From assembly GCF_030123365.1 (NCBI RefSeq), contig NZ_CP126107.1, forward strand, positions 4,921,501 to 4,985,500: a stretch of DNA of 64,000 nt. Direction: 5' to 3'. A program made the translations under genes and the position numbers. Below, piece by piece: positions 16,314 through 24,734 of the stretch (the first letter of the stretch is position 1; each line of letters starts with the position of its first letter). The notes beneath the pieces are model-generated. The model made no database searches. It worked only from the letters and a program-made list of their open reading frames with translations, and was not told the DNA's origin. The stretch is from Neobacillus sp. SuZ13. Its GTDB lineage: Bacteria; Bacillota; Bacilli; Bacillales; Cytobacillaceae.

Positions 16314-17057
16314 TTATTCTTCTATCACCTTTATTTTCTTAATGATTACATCTTTTTCAGGTTTATCCTGGGCACCAACAGGTGTGTTAGCAATTTTATC
16401 CACGATATCCATGCCCTCAACCACTTGTCCAAAAACAGTATGACGATGATCAAGCCACGGGGTACCACCGTTTTTGTCATATGCTTCAATAATTTCTTTT
16501 GGATATCCTGCTTTTTCCATTTGTTCTTTCATCGCTGGATCCAGTGACGAGGTTTGCACAATAAAAAACTGACTTCCGTTTGTATTACTGCCAGAATTAG
16601 CCATTGATAAGGCACCGCGGAGATTATAAAGGTTTTTTGAAAATTCATCTTCAAAAGGCTGGCCGTAAATGCTTTCCCCGCCAGTACCATTACCATTCGG
16701 GTCACCGCCCTGAATCATGAAATCTTTAATGACCCGATGAAAAATAAGTCCATCATAGTAGCCTTCTTTACCATGTTCAATAAAGTTTTCAACTGCTTTT
16801 GGGGCATACTTAGGAAACAATTTGATTTTTATGTTACCCATTGATGTTTCCATTTCAACGACTTTTTCATTATCCAGCACCTCTGTTGAAAGCTGAGGAT
16901 AGACAGCATTTGACACGGTTTTGTCCCCTTCCTTCTGTTCCGTTTTTGGCGTGGTCTTTTTACTTGTTGCATCTTCTTTCTCCGTGCTTGTCCCACATGC
17001 TGCCAAAACTAGAACTATTGTAAATAATGTTAGTAAGAATTGCAGATTCTTTCTCAT
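16314..17057 (-). CDS. Cyclophilin-type peptidyl-prolyl isomerase lipoprotein
   Basis: A 247-residue protein with a lipoprotein signal (LVLAAC, Cys at about 21), a Thr/Lys-rich linker to about residue 70 and a cyclophilin domain. Catalytic-site motifs FHRVIKDFMIQGGDPNG (Arg, Phe, Gln) and GSQFFI are intact, followed by HRHTVFGQV. It should assist folding of exported proteins on the outer membrane face, unlike the cytoplasmic B. subtilis PpiB of about 143 residues. It is divergent from kapB, with a dispersed repeat filling the gap. Confidence 0.93.
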   Translation of the reverse strand: MRKNLQFLLTLFTIVLVLAACGTSTEKEDATSKKTTPKTEQKEGDKTVSNAVYPQLSTEVLDNEKVVEMETSMGNIKIKLFPKYAPKAVENFIEHGKEGYYDGLIFHRVIKDFMIQGGDPNGNGTGGESIYGQPFEDEFSKNLYNLRGALSMANSGSNTNGSQFFIVQTSSLDPAMKEQMEKAGYPKEIIEAYDKNGGTPWLDHRHTVFGQVVEGMDIVDKIANTPVGAQDKPEKDVIIKKIKVIEE

Positions 17058-17150
17058 ATATCATTCCTCCAATTTTTTCACTTTAACCGAAATAAAATTA
17101 TTTCACACATTGTTTTTAATTTACTATGTTTCATATTAAAATAAAAGAGA

Positions 17151-17295
17151 AAAGTGGAAGCGACCGTTTAGCGGCGTATGGACTGGAGCGCTCCAACCGA
17201 GATAAAGGAAACACGAGGAGCGATAGCGATTCGATGTTGACTTATCGTAGGGCGGAGAGCGAAGTACACTAGCCGCTGGTCGCTGGAACTAGACA
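17151..17295 (+). repeat. Dispersed palindromic repeat, long form B (copy 1)
   Basis: About 145 bp, nearly identical to 19317-19463. It begins GTGGAAGCGACC and ends CGCTGGAACTAGACAG, so its termini match the A-type elements while the interior differs. It ends 3 nt before the GAGGGG ribosome binding site of kapB. Confidence 0.9.
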
Positions 17296-17311
17296 GTGAG
17301 GGGTGTTTTTT

Positions 17312-17692
17312 GTGTCAGAATTACAAATTGGAAATATTGTAACAGCTATTTATAAAACAGGGAAATATATCGGTGAAATAACAGAGGTACGCCCGCAGCA
17401 TTATTTAGTACGAGTTCTAGCTGTACTTAAACATCCCATGCAAGGAGATTTACATAGCCCTAAAGATGCAGATGTACTTATTTTCCATGAGAGAAAAGCA
17501 CTCAGCTATCGTGAGCAAGCAAATATTCCCCTCAAAATGGTTAAACCCTTTGAGATTGAGGTTCCCGATTATAAGGAATCATTAAAAGAGGCGTTAGCCA
17601 AGATAAAACTGGAATTAGCAGAAACTCATTCAGAATGGGCTGAGATGAGCCTTAGAGCCTTGGAATCGCTTGAAAAAGATTATAAAATATAA
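17312..17692 (+). CDS. kapB: Kinase-associated protein KapB
   Basis: A 126-residue protein with the KapB-family opening IVTAIYKTGKYIGEI. In B. subtilis KapB is needed for activation of the sporulation kinase KinB. Although it is historically called a lipoprotein, no signal peptide is visible here. I use GTG 17312, 8 nt from GAGGGG (17298-17303); a GTG at 17303 overlaps that site. It is convergent with kapD and separated from it by a shared terminator. Its leader is directly abutted by a dispersed repeat, so its promoter must lie within or beyond that element. Confidence 0.9.
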   Translation: MSELQIGNIVTAIYKTGKYIGEITEVRPQHYLVRVLAVLKHPMQGDLHSPKDADVLIFHERKALSYREQANIPLKMVKPFEIEVPDYKESLKEALAKIKLELAETHSEWAEMSLRALESLEKDYKI

Positions 17693-17699
17693 AAACGCT

Positions 17700-17734
17700 A
17701 AAGGCCAAATCAGTTTGAATGATTTGGCCTTTTA
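17700..17734. terminator. Bidirectional terminator between kapB and kapD
   Basis: A perfect 12-bp stem AAGGCCAAATCA/TGATTTGGCCTT with U runs usable on both strands; its minus-strand tail overlaps the kapD stop region. Confidence 0.85.
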
Positions 17735-18355
17735 TGCGAATTCATTTAATAACTTTGAGAAATCAATCCGATCCCCAATGGTCGTTGGTTCTGGTTTTTC
17801 TAAATAACGTTTATCCTTTTCAACGAGTTTGAATATATTAAAGGTAGTTAACGCATCATCAAGTGCACGATGATGTTTGCCTGTCCCTTCTTTCCCATAT
17901 TCCTGAACTGCCTTCCAAAGTCCCGTTTGATTTTGGTCACCAAAGAATCGCTTATATTCCATAGAAAGATCCAGCTCTGAAGCCTTTAGCGGAAAAGCAA
18001 CACCTGCCTTTAAACAATTATGACGAAGCACCTTCATATCCATATTTCCCCAAGTAACAATGGTTGTTTCATAATTATGCTTATTGAATTCCTCCAATTT
18101 TTTAACAAGTTCAAAAATAGATAAACCCTTGTCTACCTGCTGCTGAGAGATATGTAAAAAGGATTTACAGCGTTCAGTTAGTTTTGGGAATTTAAGTGGA
18201 GTAACAAAGGATGAAAACTGTTCTGTTACTTGATCATCTACGACCGCAACAATTCCAACTTCGATAATTTCCGCATAAAAATCCTTCATGCGAACATTCC
18301 GTTCAGGCATCGTAAACTCAAAATCGATAAATAAATGTTGCCGCCTTGCCCTCAT
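17732..18355 (-). CDS. kapD: 3'-5' exonuclease family sporulation inhibitor KapD
   Basis: A 207-residue DEDDh-type exonuclease domain: Exo I FIDFEFT (D and E), Exo II region TWGNMDMKVL, and Exo III HHRALDDALTT with the catalytic His and Asp. In B. subtilis KapD inhibits the KinA route to sporulation; the nucleic-acid substrate is not known to me. The ATG at 18355 has AAAGGTGG at 8 nt, so the longer GTG frame to 18367 is rejected. It faces kapB tail to tail. Confidence 0.9.
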   Translation of the reverse strand: MRARRQHLFIDFEFTMPERNVRMKDFYAEIIEVGIVAVVDDQVTEQFSSFVTPLKFPKLTERCKSFLHISQQQVDKGLSIFELVKKLEEFNKHNYETTIVTWGNMDMKVLRHNCLKAGVAFPLKASELDLSMEYKRFFGDQNQTGLWKAVQEYGKEGTGKHHRALDDALTTFNIFKLVEKDKRYLEKPEPTTIGDRIDFSKLLNEFA

Positions 18356-18509
18356 CAATTTCACCACCTTTACGTTTACTCTTACTACATTATATAAAGA
18401 AACATGTACAAAAAATTGTGCTTTTTTTCTATTTTTTCTTATATTATAACACGAAATTAAATTTAATTTTTTAAATTTTAAATCAATAATCAGATAAAAA
18501 AGAACATCA

Positions 18510-18893
18510 TTATTTTTTTAGCTTAATGACAGCCATCGTACATCTTGACACGCAAATCATGCGGTCTTGCTCATCAGTAATTTTAATATCCCAGACTTGA
18601 GTTGATTTCCCTTGATATAGAACAGTTGCAATCGCTGTAACCACACCCTCAGTTTTTGGCCGAACATGATTGGCATTAATCTCTAGACCCGCGACAGCCT
18701 CCGCTTCTTTATCTACCAATTCATATGCTCCTACACTGGCCACTGTTTCAGCCAAAGCAACAGATGCACCGCCGTGCAATAATCCAAATGGCTGGCGAGT
18801 CCGCTCATCCACAGGCATGGTCGCCATAACCCTTCCTTTTTCGACTAAGGTAATCTCAATTCCAAGAGAATGTAGCAATGTATTTTCAATCAT
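18510..18893 (-). CDS. menI: Hotdog-fold thioesterase MenI (YuxO)
   Basis: A 127-residue PaaI-type hotdog thioesterase with the characteristic QPFGLLHGGASVALAETVAS segment containing the active-site Glu, and GLEINANHVRP. YuxO/MenI hydrolyses 1,4-dihydroxy-2-naphthoyl-CoA in menaquinone synthesis. GGAGG lies 7 nt before the ATG at 18893. Other short-chain acyl-CoA thioesterases share this fold, but similarity to YuxO over the whole length is strong as I recall it. Confidence 0.88.
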   Translation of the reverse strand: MIENTLLHSLGIEITLVEKGRVMATMPVDERTRQPFGLLHGGASVALAETVASVGAYELVDKEAEAVAGLEINANHVRPKTEGVVTAIATVLYQGKSTQVWDIKITDEQDRMICVSRCTMAVIKLKK

Positions 18894-18982
18894 TTAAGTT
18901 CCTCCTATATGTAAACAGTTGTTATCTATATAAACTATTCGCCTTTTTAACTAATTTTCCTTTAATTCATCATTTTCCGCAT

Positions 18983-19008
18983 AAAAAAACAGCCCAAGAG
19001 CTGTTTTT
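18983..19008 (-). terminator. Terminator of the Gly/Pro/Tyr-rich gene
   Basis: AAACAGC/GCTGTTT stem with a 6-nt loop followed by a U run on the minus strand. Confidence 0.8.
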
Positions 19009-19013
19009 TCAAT

Positions 19014-19238
19014 TTAGTAATAATAAGGAGCACCGAAGCCGGGATAAAAAGCCCCAGGGTAGCCTATGGGCGGCGGGGGCGGGGGATAAAAGCCAGGATA
19101 TCCGTAACCACCATAAAATGGCCGGCTAATTAATGCGCCTCCTAATAAGCCTCCTAAAAATCCTCCAAGTAATGGCAACCCGAAACCAATAAATCGTTGA
19201 TCTTGAACTTGATGAGGGTTCCGATAATAAGGGTACAT
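19014..19238 (-). CDS. Small Gly/Pro/Tyr-rich protein, possibly spore surface
   Basis: A 74-residue protein with a central glycine-rich hydrophobic stretch (GLPLLGGFLGGLLGGALI, about 19-37) and a C-terminal half composed largely of Tyr, Gly and Pro, including six consecutive prolines and a YYY end. An AGGAGG-like site precedes the ATG. Such composition is common among Bacillus coat-associated proteins, but no family is recognised and the role is inferred only from composition. Confidence 0.65.
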   Translation of the reverse strand: MYPYYRNPHQVQDQRFIGFGLPLLGGFLGGLLGGALISRPFYGGYGYPGFYPPPPPPIGYPGAFYPGFGAPYYY

Positions 19239-19316
19239 GCAGCAAAACCTCCTTCTTCTATACTTGCCTACACTATTTCATATGCGAAATGAAGGGTTTT
19301 GGAGTGGGCAAAAACA

Positions 19317-19463
19317 AAAGGCGGAAGCGCCTGTTTAGCGGCGTATGGACTGGAGCACTCCAACCGAGATAAAGGAAACACGAAGAGCGACAGCGATTCG
19401 ATGTTGACTTATCGTAGGGTGGAGAGCGAAGTACACTAGCCGCTAGGCGCTGGAGCTGGATTC
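19317..19463 (+). repeat. Dispersed palindromic repeat, long form B (copy 2)
   Basis: Begins GCGGAAGCGCC and ends GGCGCTGGAGCTGG; the ~120-bp interior matches copy 1 at 17151 with only a few substitutions. This and a terminator are all that is seen in the 19239-19548 gap. Confidence 0.9.
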
Positions 19464-19507
19464 AGAGAACCATATCACTGTTTAACTATAAATAATTTTA
19501 TATACCA

Positions 19508-19541
19508 CAAAAAAGCCTCCGAATGTCTCGTGAGGCTTTTT
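19508..19541 (-). terminator. Terminator of pepA
   Basis: AAAAGCCTC/GAGGCTTTT stem with a 12-nt loop and a U run on the minus strand, 8 nt beyond the pepA stop. Confidence 0.85.
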
Positions 19542-19548
19542 CAAATCA

Positions 19549-21057
19549 TTATTTCTCTATGGGTTCAAAGCGTTCAACAAATAAGGCAAGTGTCCGAGTC
19601 ATGACTCCGGTTGCACCTGAAGGTCCTAGATCATGGTTTTTGGCTGTGGTGGCCGTCCCGGCAATATCTAGGTGCACCCATGGTGTCCCCTCGGCAAATT
19701 CACCGATAAAAGCCCCAGCAACCAACGCATGGCCTTCACTGCCAGGGGAATTATTTAAATCTGCAACTTTACTGTTTCTAACCCGTTCAATCTCTGTTTC
19801 AAACAATGGCAGCTGCCACATTTGCTCGCCCGCTTCTAGGGAAGCTTCCAAGACTTGATTATATAGTGGACCATGATTAGTCATGGCTCCCGTAGTATGG
19901 AGACCAAGTGCTGTAATTACTCCACCTGTTAAAGTGGCGACATCGACAAGATAGTCTGCACCATGCTGTTTCGCATAGGTTACCGCATCCGCTAGAACAA
20001 GCCGTCCTTCAGCATCAGTATTTAAAACCTCAATGGTCTTACCGGACATCGAGGTAATCACGTCATCAGGCTTAAAGGCATGGCCGCTAATCATATTATC
20101 CGTAGAAGGAATAACCGCGACCACATTTTGCTCGGGCTGAATTTCACCGATGATTTCCATGGCACCAAGAACCGCGGCTGCCCCGCCCATGTCAGTTTTC
20201 ATCCCAACGATCCCTGATTTCGTTTTAATGGAGTAACCGCCTGTATCAAAGGTTATGCCTTTTCCAACTAAACCGATAACATCTTTCCATTCATCTTTCC
20301 CTTGATATTTAAGGACAATCATTTTAGGAGGCTCAGTTGATCCCTGGTTCACGGCAAGGAAAGCTCCCATTCCAAGCTTCTCTATTTCAGCTTTATCCAG
20401 GATTTCCACTTCGAAAGCATATTTACTTCCAAGTTCCTGTGCATATTTAGCTATATCTGTTGCGGTTAACATGTTGCCCGGAATGTTAACGAGCGTTCGT
20501 GCCGAATTGGTTCCTTTACCAAACGCATGTCCTACCGTTAAAGAAGCTAGGATTTCTTCTCCATCAAGGCTGTCACAATAAATCGTTAGATGATCCAGCT
20601 TTTTCTCTGGCTCGTTCGATTTTTGCTTGTACCCTTCAAATTGATAAGTTGAGAGGACAAAGGCTTCGCTCAGCGCATGGGCAGCGTCCAAACCATCCAC
20701 TTGTTCAGTCGTAAAGGAATCTAAATAAACGGCTGCTTCTTCAAGTTTATTTGCCTTCACTTCCTTAAAGAGTCTTCCAAACGCAGATTTTAGTTTATCA
20801 AAGGTAAACTCCTTTTCCTTCCCCAGGCCAACAAACCAAATTCGTTTTGAGCCGATTTTCCCCAAACTATGTACTTTATTGATACTTTTTAACTTAGCTG
20901 AAATGTCACCTGATTTTACAAGTTCTTTTAATTGGCCATTGAATGCCTCATCGAGCAATGCTAATATTCCTGTGAATTTTTCAGGTTTATCAAAGAGTCC
21001 AATTACTAAACCTTCATGCTCTGTTGATAGTTCTAGTTCTTTTTTAACATCAAACAA
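19549..21057 (-). CDS. pepA: Leucyl aminopeptidase (M17 family)
   Basis: A 502-residue cytosolic M17 zinc/manganese aminopeptidase that removes N-terminal residues from peptides. The catalytic C-terminal half shows GKGITFDTGGYSIK (near 265), MKTDMGGAAAVLGA and the family signature NTDAEGRLVLADAV (near 345). The N-terminal macro-like domain spans about 1-160. The start is TTG 21057 with GGAGGTG upstream. It is the YuiE equivalent and lies in the same relation to yuiC as in B. subtilis. Confidence 0.95.
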   Translation of the reverse strand: MFDVKKELELSTEHEGLVIGLFDKPEKFTGILALLDEAFNGQLKELVKSGDISAKLKSINKVHSLGKIGSKRIWFVGLGKEKEFTFDKLKSAFGRLFKEVKANKLEEAAVYLDSFTTEQVDGLDAAHALSEAFVLSTYQFEGYKQKSNEPEKKLDHLTIYCDSLDGEEILASLTVGHAFGKGTNSARTLVNIPGNMLTATDIAKYAQELGSKYAFEVEILDKAEIEKLGMGAFLAVNQGSTEPPKMIVLKYQGKDEWKDVIGLVGKGITFDTGGYSIKTKSGIVGMKTDMGGAAAVLGAMEIIGEIQPEQNVVAVIPSTDNMISGHAFKPDDVITSMSGKTIEVLNTDAEGRLVLADAVTYAKQHGADYLVDVATLTGGVITALGLHTTGAMTNHGPLYNQVLEASLEAGEQMWQLPLFETEIERVRNSKVADLNNSPGSEGHALVAGAFIGEFAEGTPWVHLDIAGTATTAKNHDLGPSGATGVMTRTLALFVERFEPIEK

Positions 21058-21139
21058 ATTACTTCACCTCCATATTATTCGTGTTTAATTATAGCGAATA
21101 ACAGTGTTTATTTCGAGCAACTAATTATTATAAAATTTG

Positions 21140-21181
21140 CCTGTTGATTTCCGCTCCAGGCACTCCGCTCCAATCAACAGG
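21140..21181. repeat. Inverted repeat, possible decayed dispersed element
   Basis: CCTGTTGATT (21140-21149) pairs perfectly with AATCAACAGG (21172-21181) around a GC-rich 22-nt loop containing CCGCTCC twice. There is no U run, so it does not read as a terminator. Confidence 0.6.
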
Positions 21182-21222
21182 GTGCCAAAATAAACAATAA
21201 GCTTTAAACACAGCCTAAAAAT

Positions 21223-21247
21223 AAAAAACAGGCCTGCAGCCTGCTTT
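21223..21247 (-). terminator. Terminator of yuiC
   Basis: Short GC-rich CAGGC/GCCTG hairpin followed by U residues on the minus strand, directly after the yuiC stop. Confidence 0.75.
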
Positions 21248-21855
21248 TATCTCTTCTCAGAACTTATATACTGCCCGCGGAAGACTTGCATCGATTTGTC
21301 TTCATTTAATGACTTAAGTGTTTGCTCTGTGAGTTTTCCATTACCTTTTTGTACCACATAGATATCAAGTTTCTTTTTCCCCCATTTATTATAAACATCC
21401 TCAACTGTTTCATAATAAAGGTCTAGTTCATTCCCTTTGATAGCCCCGCCCTTATCGGCAACCACACCATACCCATATCCAGGAATAAAGAGAATCGTTC
21501 CAATGGGGAATACATTTAGGTCTGCGGCAATCGTAGAAAACAAATCACGTTTTACTTTTACTCCGGAGTAAGTTATCCCATATTCAGGGTGGCCTTTACT
21601 TTTCCCTGTAGATTCTACTCCTGCTGTATAACCAGTGGCGGTAACCGTTTGTTTAGGATATTTCGACCAATCGATTTCGTTCTCCAAGGACCTTTGGGTT
21701 CCTGAAACAGGTTCAGTCGATGCAAGAACAGACCCAAATTGGTTTAAGAACAATTGTGCATTCACTCCAGAGATTGATTGGAAGGTCGCAAAGACAGCCA
21801 TTAAGAAGAGACAAACCATGGCTAATCGCCTACTCCAATGTTTCATTTTGTTCAT
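21247..21855 (-). CDS. yuiC: 3D-domain muralytic protein YuiC (Sps family)
   Basis: A 202-residue exported or membrane-anchored protein: a hydrophobic N-terminal segment (about 8-27), then a 3D domain at about 70-160 with the three conserved aspartates in the ADKGGAIKGNELDLY region. Stationary-phase-survival proteins of this type cleave peptidoglycan glycan strands by a lytic transglycosylase mechanism. I place the start at ATG 21855 (or the adjacent TTG 21858), downstream of GGGAGG; the open frame to 21891 would put this RBS inside the gene. Confidence 0.88.
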   Translation of the reverse strand: MNKMKHWSRRLAMVCLFLMAVFATFQSISGVNAQLFLNQFGSVLASTEPVSGTQRSLENEIDWSKYPKQTVTATGYTAGVESTGKSKGHPEYGITYSGVKVKRDLFSTIAADLNVFPIGTILFIPGYGYGVVADKGGAIKGNELDLYYETVEDVYNKWGKKKLDIYVVQKGNGKLTEQTLKSLNEDKSMQVFRGQYISSEKR

Positions 21856-21951
21856 CAAAATTTTCACTCCTCCCAAAATATTCATTCCCAAGTTGCAGGA
21901 AAATATTCAAAATAGGAAAAGGGAAATTTTACATGTATTATTGCAAATCAT

Positions 21952-22007
21952 AAAAAAAGGCTCTTACCAAGGAGGAATGGTCTGTCTTTCCCCTTGGTAA
22001 AAGCCTT
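21952..22007 (-). terminator. Terminator of yuiB
   Basis: AAGGCTCTTACCAAGG pairs with CCTTGGTAAAAGCCTT, with a U run on the minus strand. It overlaps the last bases of yuiB. Confidence 0.85.
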
Positions 22008-22329
22008 AAAACATTTGGTATCCATTTTTCCGTAACAGTTTAATCGTGAAACCAGCAGCAACCGCACCAGCTAGTCCACTAATTAAAATAAGAATATCAG
22101 CAGTGGCTAACGAAGTAAACCTCTGGCCCAACTCACTAAACGCCATTTTACTATTTGTAAAATACTCACTAAAACTCACTTTATCTACAATAAAAATTGC
22201 CACAATAGGATAAACTACAGCCATTACCCACGACATACGTAGCAGCATATTTAGAATAAATCCAATTCCAAAAAATAAAACAAAGAAAAGTAAAATCGAT
22301 ATGATTAAGACAACAATGCTCATTTGCAT
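22006..22329 (-). CDS. yuiB: YuiB-like membrane protein
   Basis: A 107-residue protein with three hydrophobic segments (about 3-30, 34-53 and 75-97), starting MQMSIVVLIIS. The YuiB-like family is of unknown function. GGGGG lies 8 nt before ATG 22329, so the longer frame to 22356 is rejected. It sits between yuiC and yuiA as in B. subtilis. Confidence 0.85.
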   Translation of the reverse strand: MQMSIVVLIISILLFFVLFFGIGFILNMLLRMSWVMAVVYPIVAIFIVDKVSFSEYFTNSKMAFSELGQRFTSLATADILILISGLAGAVAAGFTIKLLRKNGYQMF

Positions 22330-22419
22330 CCGAGATTCCCCCTTATACATCAACACTTAGTGTACTGAATGTCGAAAAAGGAGTCAATATAAACGACTAT
22401 TTTTCTTTTTACATACAAG

Positions 22420-22450
22420 AAAAAAGCCCCTCGAATAATTCGAAGAAGCA
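22420..22450 (-). terminator. Terminator of yuiA
   Basis: An interrupted stem centred on TCGAA-TTA-TTCGA with GC clamps, followed by six U residues on the minus strand. Confidence 0.65.
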
Positions 22451-22466
22451 TTTGAATGAATACAAT

Positions 22467-22592
22467 TTATTCTTTTTTCTTGCCAGTTCCTTCGCAGCAG
22501 CTACAGGTTTCTGATCCCCCTAAAACTAGTTGAAAATAGCCTTTCCCGGAACAATAATCACATGTTTTTGAATCTACGATCTTTACCGTCAT
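22467..22592 (-). CDS. yuiA: YuiA-like zinc-ribbon mini-protein
   Basis: A 41-residue protein with two DnaJ-type motifs, CDYCSGKG (C11, C14) and CSCCEGTG (C30, C33), which together should bind one zinc ion. The family is found in Bacillaceae next to yuiB and has no known function. AAGGGGA lies about 10 nt upstream of the ATG at 22592. The third cysteine, C32, is extra relative to a minimal CxxC pair. Confidence 0.85.
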   Translation of the reverse strand: MTVKIVDSKTCDYCSGKGYFQLVLGGSETCSCCEGTGKKKE

Positions 22593-22747
22593 CCCTAGTC
22601 ATCCCCTTATAATTAACTTAATTTTCTGATAATATACCAAGAATTTTCTAAAAAATAAAGGACGGAAATCCGGCAAATTTAAACGAGAAAGCGGATACAT
22701 GTCAAGTTTTCTTACAATTACTTGTCGTTACTCAAATTTTCTAAAAA

Positions 22748-23239
22748 TTACAAAAATAATTTATAAGCTGTATATCCAAACTGGTCTCCTGGGTTTAGAT
22801 TATCAATCGCTTGCTTCGAGAAGGTAATATCATTTCGAATTAAATATTGGAGTATGATAGATGCATCTTTTTCATGGAGTAGTTTTTCTGGTTCCATAAA
22901 TCTCGCTTCAAAAAGTTCGTTATCCTGATGACTCACCACCTGATCATTCACCGGTTCAAGTAGAAAATGGAGTAAATTATCGCTAATTTCTCCTTTAATC
23001 ACACCAGTTCTTAGGCCAATAAGTCCCTTCACCTGACATTGGATGCCAGTTTCTTCTAATACTTCTCTAATAACAGCCTCATCCGCTGTTTCTCCCATTT
23101 CAACAAATCCTGCGGGCAGTGACCATTGGCCCTTCAAGCCGCCATATCGTTTCTTTACGACGAGCCATTTCCCCTCATTTGACCTGACAACCCCTGCAAC
23201 AGCTAACCAAACCTTGCCCCGTTTTTCACGATTACTCAC
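22748..23239 (-). CDS. Nudix hydrolase
   Basis: A 163-residue Nudix-fold protein with a complete box, G-x5-E-x7-REVLEETGI (residues about 44-66). Enzymes of this type hydrolyse nucleoside diphosphate-linked compounds; the long C-terminal part after the box gives no substrate clue. It is a single gene between yuiA and yumB on the same strand. It has a typical ATG start at 23239 shortly after GGGGGA. Confidence 0.88.
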   Translation of the reverse strand: MSNREKRGKVWLAVAGVVRSNEGKWLVVKKRYGGLKGQWSLPAGFVEMGETADEAVIREVLEETGIQCQVKGLIGLRTGVIKGEISDNLLHFLLEPVNDQVVSHQDNELFEARFMEPEKLLHEKDASIILQYLIRNDITFSKQAIDNLNPGDQFGYTAYKLFL

Positions 23240-23281
23240 TTAAACTCCCCCTGACAAAGTATTACTTTATTTAATCATAAC

Positions 23282-23311
23282 AAAAAAAGGACAGATATTT
23301 CTCTGCCCTTT
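23282..23311 (-). terminator. Terminator of yumB
   Basis: GGGCAGA/TCTGTCC stem with one mismatch followed by seven U residues on the minus strand. Confidence 0.8.
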
Positions 23312-23325
23312 TATCTATAATAATT

Positions 23326-24543
23326 TTAAAAAACATTAAATTTTCCTTTTTTCAATACAAGTCCGGCGCCGCCAATCATGTATAGTGAGCGATTATCGAC
23401 TACTTTTTTCATGAAGGATGCTTTTGCACCAGTTAGTTTTTTACCAAAAACAACCCCGATTGCATCATCTTCGCCAAGGGAGCAAACGGTCCCTTTATTA
23501 TCGAACTTGAAAGTCTCTAACTCTGATTTATTACGAACTAAAGCCGCGATATTGCGGGCACAAACTTCCCCTTGCTGCATGGCAATCTGTGCAGTTGGCG
23601 GATATGGACGGTTGATTTCTTCATTAATCATTAGTGAACTGTCACCAATCATGAAGATATTGTCAAAGCCTGGAACGCGTAAATCCGGCTGAACTTTGAC
23701 CCGGCCTCTCATTGCTTCAAAGCCTGATTTTTCAACAATTGAATTCCCGCGAATTCCTGCGGCCCACACGACAGTACCCGCCTTGATTTCACGTGCTTCC
23801 TCTTCACCTTTAGCGACAAAGATGCCTTCTTCCGTACATTCCTTAATCGCTGTTCCGATTAAGAATTCAACACCTTTTCGTTCTAATTGTGATACGGCAT
23901 AATTCACTAGTTCAGGATCAAAACCTGGTAATACTGTTGGAGCAGCTTCGACACAGATAATTTTTACTTTATGTGAATCTACATCATACTCATGGCATAA
24001 TTCAGGAATTCTATTTGTTAATTCACCAAGGAATTCAATTCCCGTAAAACCAGCACCACCGACAACAATAGTCAAACGATTGTCGTTTTTCTCTTCTTCC
24101 ATATTGTATGTCGCAAATTGGTATTCAATATGTTCACGCAATTGACGAGAGGAGTTTACATTTGAGATTCCAAAAGCATATTCTTTTAATCCTTTGATCC
24201 CAAATGTCTCTGGTTCACCACCAAGAGCAATAACGAGGTAGTCATAGTCGACTTCCCCTTTTTCCAAAATAACCTTCTTGTCCTCTTTGTTAATTTCTAC
24301 TACAGTATCTTGAACAAAATCCACTTTACTGCGGTCAATTACATCACGGATATCATAACGTACACGGTCATGATGCAATGTGCCAGCAGAAGCCTCATGC
24401 AGCCATGTGGTTTCATAATGATAGTCATTTTTATTTACTAAAACAATGTCAGCTTCATTCACACCGATTAACTTCTGTAGGCGAACTGTTGTCATTAGTC
24501 CACCGTAACCAGCACCGAGAATAACAATTTTAGGCTTTCTCAA
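23326..24543 (-). CDS. yumB: NDH-2-type NADH dehydrogenase-like flavoprotein YumB
   Basis: A 405-residue pyridine nucleotide-disulfide oxidoreductase of the type II NADH dehydrogenase branch, which passes electrons from NADH to menaquinone at the membrane surface. Seen are the FAD motif ILGAGYGGL (near 6-14), the NADH motif VVGGAGFTGIEFLGEL (near 160), AAPTVLPGF and the second FAD motif NIFMIGDSS (near 300). The start is most likely TTG 24543, giving MRKPKIVILGAG with GGAAGTG upstream; longer GTG starts overlap that RBS. A Rex/Fnr-like site lies about 95 nt upstream. Confidence 0.93.
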   Translation of the reverse strand: MRKPKIVILGAGYGGLMTTVRLQKLIGVNEADIVLVNKNDYHYETTWLHEASAGTLHHDRVRYDIRDVIDRSKVDFVQDTVVEINKEDKKVILEKGEVDYDYLVIALGGEPETFGIKGLKEYAFGISNVNSSRQLREHIEYQFATYNMEEEKNDNRLTIVVGGAGFTGIEFLGELTNRIPELCHEYDVDSHKVKIICVEAAPTVLPGFDPELVNYAVSQLERKGVEFLIGTAIKECTEEGIFVAKGEEEAREIKAGTVVWAAGIRGNSIVEKSGFEAMRGRVKVQPDLRVPGFDNIFMIGDSSLMINEEINRPYPPTAQIAMQQGEVCARNIAALVRNKSELETFKFDNKGTVCSLGEDDAIGVVFGKKLTGAKASFMKKVVDNRSLYMIGGAGLVLKKGKFNVF

Positions 24544-24636
24544 AGTGATCACTTCCACCCTTTATTTTTTAGATAATCCCTTTTTTCTTAGTTTCCACTG
24601 CTATGACCATTTTTATTTTATATAATAAAAAAATGT

Positions 24637-24654
24637 ATGTGATATAATTCACGA
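24637..24654. promoter_or_regulatory. Rex- or Fnr-like operator upstream of yumB
   Basis: ATGTGATATAATTCACGA matches the Rex consensus TTGTGAA-W4-TTCACAA at 15 of 18 positions by eye and the Fnr/Crp pattern TGTGA-N6-TCACA at 9 of 10. It lies about 95 bp upstream of yumB in the 450-bp yumB-yumC gap. Both regulators would fit redox control of an NADH dehydrogenase. Confidence 0.5.
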
Positions 24655-24734
24655 ATAAGGCTAAAAAAAACGAGTTACTTGAAATTCATATAGGTCAAGC
24701 AAGGTATTTGCTAAGAATGTGATTTTTTACTATC

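Noticed and set aside
21140..21181. Possible attachment site or terminator downstream of pepA upstream region
   Set aside because: There is no integrase or U run; it reads only as an inverted repeat or element remnant.
24643..24648. TATAAT as a plus-strand -10 for yumC
   Set aside because: It lies about 350 nt upstream of yumC and has no -35 element at 16-18 nt spacing.
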